DNA of 64,000 bases from contig NZ_CP137003.1 in assembly GCF_033110965.1 (NCBI RefSeq), positions 3,568,336 to 3,632,335 of the forward strand, read 5' to 3'. Every line of letters begins with the position of its first letter. Position 1 is the stretch's first letter. Below, in pieces: positions 41,458 to 51,155 of this stretch. The position numbers and the translations under genes are program-made. The stretch is from Raineyella sp. LH-20 (GTDB lineage: Bacteria; Actinomycetota; Actinomycetes; Propionibacteriales; Propionibacteriaceae). The notes under the pieces are model-generated. The model was given only the letters and a program-made list of their open reading frames with translations, had not been told where the DNA came from and did no database searches.

Positions 41458-44058
41458 ATGTCCACGGTCCGTCGGGAGTACCTGCTGCGCGGGGTGGTGC
41501 AGGGCGTGGGGTTCCGGCCGCACGTGGCCGTGGTGGCGGCCCGCCACCGGATCACCGGGCTGTGCGGCAACGACGACCTCCAGGTGTTCATCGAGGCACA
41601 GGCCGCGCCCGACGCCCTGGACGCGTTCCTCGCCGATCTGCTCGCCACCCTGCCGCCGCTGGCGCGCGTGATCGATCTCACCCGGCGCGATCTCACCCCG
41701 CAGCACGGCGAGGAGGGGTTCCGGATCGTCGCGAGTCGGCACCTGCCGGGCGTACGTACGCTGATCCCGCCGGACGTCGCCACCTGTCCGGACTGTCTGG
41801 CCGAGATGGCCGACCCGACGGACCGGCGCCACCGCTACGCGTTCACCACCTGCACGAACTGCGGTCCGCGGCTGACGATCATCGAGGACCTGCCGTACGA
41901 CCGGGCGGCCACCACGATGCGCCGGTTCCCGATGTGCCCGGACTGCGCCGCGGAGTACACCGATCCCACCGACCGTCGCTTCCACGCCCAGCCGATCAGC
42001 TGCTACGCCTGCGGGCCGCGGCTGTGGCTGGCCAGGCCTGGGGACGACGCCGCCGAGCGTCCGGTGGCCGCGCCGGCGACCCCGGCCGAACAGGACGCGG
42101 TGATCGCCGAGGCCCGCCGGCGGCTGCTGGCCGGAGAAATCGTCGCCGTCAAGGGGCTGGGCGGCTTCCACCTGATGTGCGACGCCCGCGATGCCGAGGC
42201 GGTGGATCGGCTGCGGAGCCGCAAGCGCCGGGCCGGCAAGCCGTTCGCAGTGATGGTGCGCGACGCGGGCGCCGCCGCCGGGCTGGCCGTGCTCAGCGCA
42301 CCGCAGCAGGCGCAGCTGGGCTCACCGGCCCGGCCGATCCTGATCGCCCCCAAGACGGCCGGCTACGACCTGGCCGATGCGGTGGCGCCGGACTCCGACG
42401 ACGTCGGGCTGATGCTGCCGTACGCCCCGCTGCACACCCTGCTGCTCGACCCCGCCGACGGTGCCGGGGAGCTGGCCCTGGTCGCGACGTCGGGGAACCT
42501 GTCGGAGGAGCCGCTGTGCCACACCAACGCCGATGCCCTCGACCGGCTGTCTGCGATCGCCGACAGCTTCTTGCTGCACGATCGTGACATCGCGGTGCCG
42601 GTGGAGGACTCGGTGCTGCTGGCGCTGCCCGAGGCCGACGCAGTGCCGCTGCGGCGGTCCCGCGGCTATGCCCCACTGCCTCTGGCGCTGCCCCGGCGCG
42701 CGGAACGACCTGCGGACGGCGCGGCCACCGACGCCGAGCCGGTCGTGTTGGCAGTCGGCGGCGAGCTGAAGAACACCTTCGCGCTGGTCACCGGCGACCT
42801 GGCGTTCGCCTCCGCCCATGTCGGCGACATGGGTTCGCTCGCCTCGCAGCGCGCGTTCGAGGCGTCCGTACGGCAGCTGACGACCATGCAGCGCCGTGAG
42901 CCCGAGGTGGTGGTCTGCGACCTGCATCCGGGCTATGCCACGACCGGTTGGGCGGAGCGCTACGTCGAGGCCCGTCCCGGGGTGGACCTGTTGCGCGTCC
43001 AGCACCACCACGCGCATGCCCTCGCTCTGCTCGCCGAGCACGGCATCGCCGATGGGCCGGTCGTCGTGGCCGCGCTCGACGGCACCGGCTACGGGGACGA
43101 CGCCGGGCACCCAGGCCCCAGCGACCCGCCCTCTGCCGGTCCCGCGGTGTGGGGCGGTGAGATCCTCGTGCTGGGTTCCCACGAGGATCCGTCGCCGTGG
43201 TCGTGGCGGAGGGCCTGGCACGTGCCCTACTTCCCACTCGTCGGCGGTGACCGGGCCGTACGCCAGCCCTGGCGGATCGCCCAGGGGCTGGCCGCCGCCT
43301 GGCATCTCGATATCGGCGACACCGCCGCGGCGACGGTGCCCGCGGCAGCAGAACGCCGGCTGGTCGCGTCACAACTGGACTCCGGCCGCGGGACCGTGCC
43401 GACCAGTTCGACCGGGCGGCTGTTCGACGCGGCCGCGGCGATGCTGGGGCTCTGCCTGGAGGTGACGTACGAGGCACAGGCCGCGATGGTGCTGGAACGC
43501 GCGGCGGCACGCTGGGCGGCCGATCGCCTCCGCCCGTCGTCCGGACCAGAGCCGGACGAGCACGGATCGTACGGACCAGAGCCGGACCAACACAGATCGT
43601 ACGGACCAGAGCCGGACCAACACAGATCGTACGGACCGGAGCACGAGCCGTACGGAGCCCCGGCGCACGGATCCGAGGCGTACCGCGTTCCGTCGCCCGC
43701 ACCGTTCAACGGCACCGACGACTCCGGTGGTCTGCGGGCGGTCTTCGTCGACCTGCTGGATCGCCGCGGGGCCACCGTCGAGGAGCGGGCCTGGCGTTTC
43801 CATCGGGGTCTGGCCGAGGTGGTCGCCGACCGGCTCGTGGCGACGGCCGCGGCGGCCGGCACCGCGACCGTGGGCCTGACTGGCGGAGTCGCCGTGAACC
43901 GCCTCTTCAGCGCCAGCCTGGTCGCGTTGCTCCGGGCACGCGGACTGCGGGTGCTCACCCACCGGGTGGTCCCGCCGAACGACGGCGGACTCTGCCTGGG
44001 ACAGGCCTGGGCCGGACGGCTGGCCTGGGGTCGCCATGCCGGATCCGGGGGGTGTTGA
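41458..44058 (+). CDS. hypF: HypF carbamoyltransferase
   Basis: An 866-residue enzyme that makes the thiocarbamate/cyanide precursor for HypE from carbamoyl phosphate. Domains: N-terminal acylphosphatase (REYLLRGVVQGVGFRPHV), zinc fingers with four CxxC (CPDCLAEM, CTNCGPR, CPDCAAEY, CYACGPR; residues about 108-185), YrdC-like domain (GEIVAVKGLGGFHLMCDA) and a Kae1-like domain with HHHAHALALLAEH. It is longer than typical HypF (about 750). Part of the excess is an in-frame 30-nt repeat at residues about 695-725 giving Gly-Pro-Glu-Pro-Asp-x-His-x-Ser-Tyr units. Confidence 0.95.
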   Translation: MSTVRREYLLRGVVQGVGFRPHVAVVAARHRITGLCGNDDLQVFIEAQAAPDALDAFLADLLATLPPLARVIDLTRRDLTPQHGEEGFRIVASRHLPGVRTLIPPDVATCPDCLAEMADPTDRRHRYAFTTCTNCGPRLTIIEDLPYDRAATTMRRFPMCPDCAAEYTDPTDRRFHAQPISCYACGPRLWLARPGDDAAERPVAAPATPAEQDAVIAEARRRLLAGEIVAVKGLGGFHLMCDARDAEAVDRLRSRKRRAGKPFAVMVRDAGAAAGLAVLSAPQQAQLGSPARPILIAPKTAGYDLADAVAPDSDDVGLMLPYAPLHTLLLDPADGAGELALVATSGNLSEEPLCHTNADALDRLSAIADSFLLHDRDIAVPVEDSVLLALPEADAVPLRRSRGYAPLPLALPRRAERPADGAATDAEPVVLAVGGELKNTFALVTGDLAFASAHVGDMGSLASQRAFEASVRQLTTMQRREPEVVVCDLHPGYATTGWAERYVEARPGVDLLRVQHHHAHALALLAEHGIADGPVVVAALDGTGYGDDAGHPGPSDPPSAGPAVWGGEILVLGSHEDPSPWSWRRAWHVPYFPLVGGDRAVRQPWRIAQGLAAAWHLDIGDTAAATVPAAAERRLVASQLDSGRGTVPTSSTGRLFDAAAAMLGLCLEVTYEAQAAMVLERAAARWAADRLRPSSGPEPDEHGSYGPEPDQHRSYGPEPDQHRSYGPEHEPYGAPAHGSEAYRVPSPAPFNGTDDSGGLRAVFVDLLDRRGATVEERAWRFHRGLAEVVADRLVATAAAAGTATVGLTGGVAVNRLFSASLVALLRARGLRVLTHRVVPPNDGGLCLGQAWAGRLAWGRHAGSGGC
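43542..43631. repeat. In-frame tandem repeat, 30-nt unit x3, inside hypF
   Basis: Three copies of a 30-nt unit starting CGGACCAGAGCCGGACCAAC at 43542, 43572 and 43602, with a decayed fourth. The frame is kept. The insertion lies in a linker of the Kae1-like domain of HypF. Confidence 0.92.
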
Positions 44059-44106
44059 CCGTTCGTGCCGTCTCAGTCTGCCTCTGCAGCCTGACCGCCT
44101 GACGAA

Positions 44107-44223
44107 CCCCGACGATTCTCACCAACCGCGACGTTCCGCGGGAACGCCGACCGTATTCGGTCGGGGATCCTGACGTGGGTCGGCGTTCTTGAGAATCATC
44201 GGGGTTGGTGAGGATCGTCGGGG
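44107..44223. repeat. Dispersed palindromic element, copy B
   Basis: A 117-bp element with 20-bp inverted ends, CCCCGACGATTCTCACCAAC and its complement with one mismatch. The core GCCGACCGTATTCGGTCGGG is itself palindromic. It is the best preserved of three copies in the window. It lies 48 bp downstream of hypF. No coding frame. Confidence 0.82.
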
Positions 44224-44272
44224 ATCAAGCCGCCGTCGGGGATCAAGCCGCCGTCGGCATCAAGCCGCCGTC
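44220..44272. repeat. Tandem repeat, 18-nt unit x3
   Basis: GGGGATCAAGCCGCCGTC repeated at 44220 and 44238, with a slightly shortened third at 44256. The array begins within the right end of the palindromic element. Confidence 0.85.
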
Positions 44273-44411
44273 AACGGCATCGGACCGCAGCCCAGCGGCG
44301 CTGACCCAGGTGCAGGACGAAGTGTGTCGCCGGCCAGACCGTACAGCTCGTATGCATTCCCGCGTGGGCGACCGGTGGGGAATACACGCGACGGGTACGG
44401 TCTGGCGGGCG

Positions 44412-44552
44412 GGGACAATCCCAGCGGAACTACGCTCCGACAGGGAGACGACCCAAGCGAAACGTACGCTCCGGCGAGCGGAGACGACCCCAGCGGAACG
44501 CACGCTCCGACAGGCGGAGACGACCCCAGCGAAACGTACGCTCCCGCAGGCG
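44412..44552. repeat. Tandem repeat, 36-nt unit, about 4 copies
   Basis: A 36-nt unit beginning GAGACGACCCCAGCGGAACG occurs at 44445, 44481 and 44517, with an older 33-nt copy from 44412. It ends 72 bp before the hypE stop. The 44059-44624 gap holds this array, an 18-nt array and palindromic element B, and no credible gene. Confidence 0.88.
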
Positions 44553-44624
44553 GGCCGGTCACCGTCCCAACCCCTGGGTCGCCCGTCCGGCGCGATGACC
44601 ACCGGACCGGGACCCGGACCGGCG

Positions 44625-45737
44625 TCAGCAGATCCGCGGCAGCGGGTCGCCGACCAGCATGTCGACCATCCGGGTGCCGCCGAAGCCGGTGACCAGCACC
44701 ACGGCCGATGCCGGTTCGGCCACGATCCGGCCGATCAGCGCCGCTTCCTCGCCGCCCGGCAGGCCACGGACGGCGGCCAGCGCTGCGTCCGCCTCGTCGG
44801 CCGGCACGACGGCGACGAAGGTGCCCTCGTTGGCGACGTAGAGCGGATCGAGCCCGAGCAGGTCACAGGCTGCGCGGGTCATCTCGCGGACCGGCACGGC
44901 CTCGTCCTCGACGACCACCCCGAGCTCGGCGGCCCGGGCGAGTTCGTTGAGCACGGTGGCCAGTCCGCCACGGGTCGCATCGCGCATCCATCGGGTGTGC
45001 GGTGCGGCCTCGAGCAGCGCCGCGACCAGGCCGTTGATCGCCCGGGTGTCGGACTGGATCGGGGCGTCGATGGCGAGGTCGCCGCGGGCCAGCATCACCG
45101 CCATGCCGTGGTCGGCGATCGGGCCCGAGACCAGCAGCCGGTCACCGCGCTGCACCTGAGCGGCACCGAGCGCCCGCCCGTCGGGGACCAGTCCGACCCC
45201 GGCGGTGGTGATGTAGAGCCGGTCCGCCGCGCCCCGCGGCACCACTTTGGTGTCGCCGGTGACGATCCGTACGCCAGCCGCCGCGGCGGCCGCGTGCATG
45301 TCAGCGACGATCCGGCGCAGGGTGGCGATCTCCAGGCCCTCCTCCAGCACGAACGCCGCCGAGACGACCGCCGGCTGCGCACCGCTCACGGCGAGGTCGT
45401 TGACCGTGCCGTTGACTGCGAGCTCGCCGATACTCCCACCGGGGAACTCGATCGGGTTGACCACGTACGAGTCGGTAGACATGGCCAGCGCGGACCCTCC
45501 GCCGACCTGCCCCAACGCGGCCAGCTCCACGACACCGGCATCCCCCAGCTCGGCCAGCACGTCGTTGCCGTACCCGTCGAGGAAGATCGCGTCGACCAGC
45601 GCGGCGGACGCCTTCCCGCCTGCTCCGTGGGCCAGCGTCACGTACTCCTCGGTGAACCGCGGCCGTCTGGCCCGGACCTTGCTGATCCGCTCGTTGACGT
45701 CGCGTTCGTCGTCGTTGAGGCGATTCTTGGGATCCAT
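44625..45737 (-). CDS. hypE: HypE carbamoyl dehydratase
   Basis: A 370-residue ATP-dependent enzyme that converts the carbamoyl group placed on its C-terminal Cys by HypF into a cyanide ligand. The essential C-terminus PRIC is intact. The AIRS-like N-terminal domain begins TLAHGAGGKAS and has MSTDSYVVNP and GTVNDLAVSGAQP. The C-terminal domain has TRGGLATVLNE. The ATG ending at 45737 was chosen, and the 23-residue charged N-terminal stretch before the fold is unusual. It is divergent from hypC-hypD across a 111-bp spacer. Confidence 0.95.
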   Translation of the reverse strand: MDPKNRLNDDERDVNERISKVRARRPRFTEEYVTLAHGAGGKASAALVDAIFLDGYGNDVLAELGDAGVVELAALGQVGGGSALAMSTDSYVVNPIEFPGGSIGELAVNGTVNDLAVSGAQPAVVSAAFVLEEGLEIATLRRIVADMHAAAAAAGVRIVTGDTKVVPRGAADRLYITTAGVGLVPDGRALGAAQVQRGDRLLVSGPIADHGMAVMLARGDLAIDAPIQSDTRAINGLVAALLEAAPHTRWMRDATRGGLATVLNELARAAELGVVVEDEAVPVREMTRAACDLLGLDPLYVANEGTFVAVVPADEADAALAAVRGLPGGEEAALIGRIVAEPASAVVLVTGFGGTRMVDMLVGDPLPRIC

Positions 45738-45848
45738 CGATGTACTCCGCTCTTCGCGACGGGTGATGACCACGGTGGCAACGGGGTCGCGTCCTGGAGG
45801 ATGATAGTCCCGCGCCGGCGCCTGGCCGGGCGGAAAGGGGACGGGCGG

Positions 45849-46120
45849 ATGTGCCTGGGAGTGCCGGCGGAGGTCATCGCGATCCCCGACAAGGGCGAGC
45901 CGAGGGCCCGGGTGGCCATCAGCGGAGTGGAACGTACGGTCGCCACCGACCTGCTCCTGGACGAGGACCTCACACCCGGTGACTGGGTGCTGGTCCACGT
46001 CGGCTTCGCGCTGAGCAAGATCGACGCCGAGGAGGCCGCGATCACCCTGGAGCAGATCAAACGTCTGGGCGGCTCGACCTTCGACGATGAGCTGGCCAAC
46101 TTCCGCAAGTCGGCGATCTG

Positions 46121-46121
<1 letters not shown>
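45849..46121 (+). CDS. hypC: HypC hydrogenase maturation chaperone
   Basis: A 90-residue HypC with the N-terminal MCLGVPAEVIAI (catalytic Cys at position 2) and the C-terminal helix EEAAITLEQIKRL. It forms the HypCD complex on which the Fe(CN)2CO group is built and then transfers it to the large subunit. GGAAAGGGGACGG precedes the ATG. The stop overlaps the hypD start by one base. It is closer to standard HypC than the copy at 32657. Confidence 0.94.
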
Positions 46122-47269
<1,148 letters not shown>

Positions 47270-47576
47270 CGGTCGCACGACGCTCGCGCGCCGCCTGACG
47301 GGCGGGTGGTCGGGCGGTCGGCGGCCGGGCGGCATCTGCGCCGTTGATGCGGCTGAGACGTCTCCGATGCCCGGCGACCTGAGCATCGTGAGAACACGGA
47401 AGGGGCGGAGCACCCGGTGCCCTCGCGACGCCCGGGCCTCCGGCCCCTTCAGCCCCCCACTCAGATGGCCACACGGATCGGGACCTCCAGCAACGAGGCC
47501 TGGTCCGACAGCGGTGCGTCGGGCAGGCCTCGCCGAAGACGGCTTCTTCAGGCCGCGCCCGCCACACACAGCTATA

Positions 47577-47611
47577 TATGAGCCAGGTCACATCATATGA
47601 CTCAGGTCACA
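47577..47611 (-). promoter_or_regulatory. Two tandem CRP/FNR-family-like sites
   Basis: On the minus strand, TGTGACCTGAGTCATA (47596-47611) and TGTGACCTGGCTCATA (47577-47592) follow each other with 19-bp periodicity. Both fit TGTGA-N6-TCACA with one mismatch. The surrounding DNA is unusually AT-rich (GCTATATATGAG). No intact gene starts downstream on either strand, so the target promoter is unknown or lost. Confidence 0.5.
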
Positions 47612-47710
47612 TCTCGGCCATAGGGACTCCTGCTCGTCCCACAGCATCCGATGCCGTGATGGCGGCGCGATTCCGACAGTCCTCACCACCGCCGATGGTC
47701 CTCACCAACG

Positions 47711-47804
47711 CCGACGATTCTCAGGATCACCGATGGACGCCAGGATCCCCGACCGAATACGGTCGGCCTACCTGCGGAGCATCGCGGTTGGTGAGAATCG
47801 TCGG
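47711..47804. repeat. Dispersed palindromic element, copy C
   Basis: A 94-bp element with 13-bp perfect inverted ends, CCGACGATTCTCA and TGAGAATCGTCGG, and the core GACCGAATACGGTCGG. The outer GTTGGTGAGAATC and CTCACCAACG resemble copy B. It lies between hypD and folA. Confidence 0.78.
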
Positions 47805-48037
47805 GGTTCCTCGGGATCCCTTGGGGTGCCCCACCCACTGCCACCGCCACAACGACCGCGATGGCGGTGGCGGGGTCGCCACACATCGCCCGGAGTCGGA
47901 TCAGGCACCGATGGCCCGGAGCCGCGGACACGGACACCCGCGAGCCGGGACGCCGCCGCAAAGGGGCCGCCGCCAACGAGCTCCCGCAAGGGGGCCGCAC
48001 AGACGGGCCGCCCAGCAGACCCCGCCGCAACCGCCGA

Positions 48038-48550
48038 TCAGCGACGTACGTACGTGACGAAGTCGAAGCCGTCGTGGGTCTCCCGCGCGGTCTCGGCCCA
48101 CTCCGCGGGATCGACCGCCGGGAAGGTCGTGTCGCCCTGCGGAGCGCGGTGCACCTCGGTGAGCTCCAACCGACCCATCCGGTGCCAGGCGAGGCGATAG
48201 ATCTCACCGCCGCCGAAGACCCACACGATCCGCCCCGGCGCGGCCTCGGCGGCCAGGGCCAGGGCGGCGTCGAGATCATGGGCGACCAGCACGCCGTCGG
48301 CGCACCAGTCCGGATCACGGGTGAGCACGACGGTCGTCCGGCCCGGCAGCGGACGGCCAAGTGAGTCATACGTCCGGCGGCCCATCAGCAGGACGTGGCC
48401 CATGGTGAGTCGCTTGAGCCGCGGCAGGTCGCCCTCCAGCCGCCACGGGATCCCGCCGTCGGCCCCGATCACGCCGTTGTCGGCCACGGCGGCGATGGCC
48501 ACCAGCTCGGGCTCGTGCACCGCCTCCATGCTCCGGTCGCTCCCGCTCAC
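48038..48550 (-). CDS. folA: Dihydrofolate reductase
   Basis: A 170-residue enzyme that regenerates tetrahydrofolate from the dihydrofolate produced by ThyA. Motifs: [18 protein letters not shown] (active-site loop), [18 protein letters not shown] and the NADPH-site [11 protein letters not shown]. The GTG start overlaps the thyA stop (GTGA), so thyA-folA are translationally coupled. The N-terminal 14 residues before the fold are longer than usual, and a start within them is possible. Confidence 0.95.
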   Translation of the reverse strand: MSGSDRSMEAVHEPELVAIAAVADNGVIGADGGIPWRLEGDLPRLKRLTMGHVLLMGRRTYDSLGRPLPGRTTVVLTRDPDWCADGVLVAHDLDAALALAAEAAPGRIVWVFGGGEIYRLAWHRMGRLELTEVHRAPQGDTTFPAVDPAEWAETARETHDGFDFVTYVRR

Positions 48551-49365
48551 ACCGCCACCGGGGCCTTGATCACCGGGTAGGGGTCGTAGCCGACCACCTC
48601 GATGTCCTCCAGCGTGAAGCCGTCGATGTCGCGGACCTCGGGATTGAGCCGAAGCATCGGCAGGGCCCGGGGCGTACGGCTCAGCTGCTCGTGCACCTGG
48701 TCGAGGTGGTTGCGGTAGATGTGTGCGTCACCGAAGGTGTGCACGAAGTCGCCGACCTCCAGGTCGCAGACCTGGGCGACCATGTGGGTCAGCAGCGCGT
48801 ACGAGGCGATGTTGAACGGCACCCCGAGGAACATGTCGGCGGAGCGCTGGTAGAGCTGCAGCGACAATCGGCCGCGGCTCTCCCCCACCGCCGGCGGCGC
48901 CACGTAGAACTGGAAGAACGCGTGGCACGGCGGCAGCGCCATCTGCGGGATGTCGGCCACGTTCCAGGCCGAGACGATGTGCCGGCGGGAGTCCGGATTG
49001 TGCTTGATCGCCTCGATCACCGCGGCGAGCTGGTCGATCGAGCCGCCGTGCGCCGGGTCGGGCCAGGAGCGCCACTGATGGCCGTAGATCGGGCCGAGCT
49101 CACCGTCGGCGTCGGCCCACTCGTCCCAGATCGAGATCCGATGGTCGTGCAGCCAGCCGACATTGGTCGAGCCCTGGATGAACCACAGCAGCTCGCCGAA
49201 CACCGAGCGGGTGTGCACCTTCTTGGTGGTCAGCAACGGGAACCCGGCGCGCAGATCGAACCGCAACTGGGCTCCGAAGACGCTGATCGTCCCGGTGCCG
49301 GTGCGGTCGTCCTTGTGCACCCCGGTGTCGAGGATGTGCTGGAGCAGGTCCAGATACTGCTGCAT
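48547..49365 (-). CDS. thyA: Thymidylate synthase
   Basis: A 272-residue ThyA, full length. The catalytic Cys is in [12 protein letters not shown] (about residue 152), the phosphate-binding Arg is in DDRTGTGT and [10 protein letters not shown], and the folate/dUMP contacts are in [18 protein letters not shown] and [10 protein letters not shown]. It converts dUMP to dTMP with methylene-THF. AAGGGG precedes the ATG. It is transcribed with folA. It has 19 bp of spacing from the rdgB stop, so it may share the rph-rdgB transcript. Confidence 0.97.
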   Translation of the reverse strand: MQQYLDLLQHILDTGVHKDDRTGTGTISVFGAQLRFDLRAGFPLLTTKKVHTRSVFGELLWFIQGSTNVGWLHDHRISIWDEWADADGELGPIYGHQWRSWPDPAHGGSIDQLAAVIEAIKHNPDSRRHIVSAWNVADIPQMALPPCHAFFQFYVAPPAVGESRGRLSLQLYQRSADMFLGVPFNIASYALLTHMVAQVCDLEVGDFVHTFGDAHIYRNHLDQVHEQLSRTPRALPMLRLNPEVRDIDGFTLEDIEVVGYDPYPVIKAPVAV

Positions 49366-49384
49366 GAGGGCCCCTTTCAGGCGG

Positions 49385-50080
49385 TCACGACGCGACGGGC
49401 GACCCGAGCGGCAGCACCGGGTGCTCCCGCAGGCCCTTGATGAACGAGGCCATCGCCCGCACCGCGCGGCCGCGGTGGCTGATCGCGTCCTTCTCCGCGG
49501 GCGACATCTCGGCCGTCGTCCGCTGCTCGCCGAGGGGCTGGAAGATCGGGTCGTAGCCGAAGCCGTTCTCCCCGCGCGGGGCGCGGACGATCCGACCCTC
49601 CACCTCGCCGCGCTGGAGGAATGCCTGCCCCGGCGTCCGGCCGGTGGGGTCCATCACGAGGTCCGGCAGCACCAATGCCATCGAACAGACGAACCGCCCG
49701 GTCCGCTCGGCGTCCGCCACGTCGTCGATCTGGTCGAGCACCAGTCGCAGGTTCGCTGCATCGTCACCGGCCGGGCCTGCCCAGCGGGAGGATCGTACGC
49801 CCGGCATCCGGTTGAGCACGTCCACCTCGAGGCCAGAGTCGTCAGCGAGGGCCGGCAGCCCGGTGTGCAGCACCGCGGCGCGGGCCTTGATCAGCGCGTT
49901 GTCGTCGAAAGTCCGCCCGTCCTCGACCGGCTCAGGGTAGGTCTCGAAGTCCCCCAGGCCGAGCACCTCCAGCTCCAGGCCGGTCTCGGCGAGCACCCGA
50001 CGCAGCTCAGCCAGCTTCTTGGCGTTGTTCGTCGCGAGCACGACCCGGTCGAGCGGATGTCCCTCCACCGGCGGGGTCAC
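49385..50080 (-). CDS. rdgB: dITP/XTP pyrophosphatase (RdgB/HAM1)
   Basis: A 231-residue house-cleaning nucleotidase that hydrolyses ITP, XTP and dITP to monophosphates. Motifs: [18 protein letters not shown] (substrate loop), [15 protein letters not shown] (metal site) and [13 protein letters not shown]. The GTG start overlaps the rph stop (GTGA). The rph-rdgB pairing is conserved in actinobacteria. The Thr-Gly-Arg segment near residue 150 is slightly longer than usual. Confidence 0.94.
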   Translation of the reverse strand: MTPPVEGHPLDRVVLATNNAKKLAELRRVLAETGLELEVLGLGDFETYPEPVEDGRTFDDNALIKARAAVLHTGLPALADDSGLEVDVLNRMPGVRSSRWAGPAGDDAANLRLVLDQIDDVADAERTGRFVCSMALVLPDLVMDPTGRTPGQAFLQRGEVEGRIVRAPRGENGFGYDPIFQPLGEQRTTAEMSPAEKDAISHRGRAVRAMASFIKGLREHPVLPLGSPVAS

Positions 50081-50838
50081 TTCGCGACCCCGACCGGCGC
50101 GGCCAGCCCGAGCGCGGCCAGCTGCAGGTCACGCAGCTCCGCATTGCCCCGGGCGGCGAGGTCGAGCAGCGAGTTGAGCAGGTCGCGGTCGAAGGGCTCC
50201 CCCTCCGCGGTGCCCTGCACCTCGATGAACCGGCCGTCGCCCGACATCACCACGTTCATGTCGGTGTCCGCGGTCGAGTCCTCGTCGTACTTCAGGTCCA
50301 GCATCGGCACCCCGTTGACGACGCCGACGGAGATCGCCGAGACGGAGTCGACGAGCGGCTCACCGGCCAGCAGCTTGCGCTCACGCAGCCAGGACACGGC
50401 GTCGTGGAGGGCGACGTACGCTCCGGTGATCGAGGCGGTGCGGGTGCCGCCGTCGGCCTGCAACACGTCGCAGTCGATCATGATCGTGTTCTCCCCGAGG
50501 GCCTTGTAGTCGATCACTGCCCGCAGGCTGCGGCCGATCAGCCGGGAGATCTCGTGGGTACGCCCGCCGACGCGACCCTTGATCGCCTCGCGCTGGGTGC
50601 GCTCGTTGGTGGCGCGCGGCAGCATCGCATACTCGGCGGTCACCCACCCCAGGCCGGACCCCTTGCGCCACCGCGGCACGCCCTCCTCCACGCTCGCCGC
50701 CACCAGCACCCGGGTGCGGCCCGCCTCGATAAGCACGGAACCCTCGGCGTGGTCGAGCCACTGGCGGGTGATCCGTACGTCGCGGAGCTGGTCGAGGGCC
50801 CGGCCGTCAGTGCGGGCAGGAGCAGTGGAGGTGGTCAT
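50077..50838 (-). CDS. rph: Ribonuclease PH
   Basis: A 253-residue phosphorolytic exoribonuclease that trims tRNA 3' ends. [15 protein letters not shown] is the family N-terminus. [38 protein letters not shown] and [19 protein letters not shown] are signature blocks, and the catalytic acidic residues are in [15 protein letters not shown]. The start ATG ends at 50838. The upstream frame is only repeat-derived sequence. It is the first gene of rph-rdgB. Confidence 0.96.
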   Translation of the reverse strand: MTTSTAPARTDGRALDQLRDVRITRQWLDHAEGSVLIEAGRTRVLVAASVEEGVPRWRKGSGLGWVTAEYAMLPRATNERTQREAIKGRVGGRTHEISRLIGRSLRAVIDYKALGENTIMIDCDVLQADGGTRTASITGAYVALHDAVSWLRERKLLAGEPLVDSVSAISVGVVNGVPMLDLKYDEDSTADTDMNVVMSGDGRFIEVQGTAEGEPFDRDLLNSLLDLAARGNAELRDLQLAALGLAAPVGVAK

Positions 50839-50978
50839 GGCGGTCAGATTACCCGGCCCCGCTGACAGCACCCGCCACCCCGATGGCTCGCTCCGCCCTG
50901 ACGCCGGTCGACTGCGCCGATCCATCGTGTGGCGTCGATCCATCGTGTGGCGCCGCCCGCTGGCGGCGGGCCACATCC

Positions 50979-51058
50979 GCGGCGGGGCACATCCGCGGCG
51001 GGGCACATCCGCGGCGGGGCACATCCGCGGCGGGGCACATCCGCGGCGGGCCACATCT
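50979..51058. repeat. Tandem repeat, 16-nt unit x5-6
   Basis: GCGGCGGGGCACATCC repeated from about 50979 to 51058, with a variant copy before it at about 50962 and two copies of GATCCATCGTGTGGCG further upstream. It lies between rph and the hairpin at 51074. Confidence 0.9.
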
Positions 51059-51073
51059 GCCCGCCGGGGCTAT

Positions 51074-51124
51074 GGTGTCCTCTGAACATTCATAGGGCAA
51101 ACCTATGAATGTTCAGAGGACACC
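51074..51124. terminator. Long perfect hairpin (23-bp stem, 5-nt loop)
   Basis: The left arm begins GGTGTCCTCTGAACATTCAT and ends AGG. The loop is GCAAA. The right arm is an exact complement. It lies 31 bp downstream of the MBL-hydrolase stop (minus strand), so transcript termination is the simplest role. It has no T-run, is markedly AT-richer than its surroundings and is longer than most terminators, so a recombination or protein-binding site is also possible. Confidence 0.6.
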
Positions 51125-51155
51125 CATCTCTCAGGCCGTCCCGGCCACCTCGCAC

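Larger units (their letters stand above)
47270..48037. other. Gene-free stretch after hypD
   Basis: No intact gene. It holds two tandem CRP-like sites at 47577-47611, palindromic element C at 47711-47804, and a minus-strand frame near 47463-47545 that ends like a real protein (RRGLPDAPLSDQASLLEV followed by PIRVAI and stop) but is closed upstream by a TGA. This could be the tail of a decayed gene. The region from about 47820 to 48037 is featureless GC-rich spacer. Confidence 0.55.

Noticed and set aside
44189..44692. Plus-strand frame with Gly-Asp-Asp-Pro-Ser repeats between hypF and hypE
   Set aside because: It is composed of palindromic element B and the 36-nt array, and overlaps the hypE 3' end antisense.
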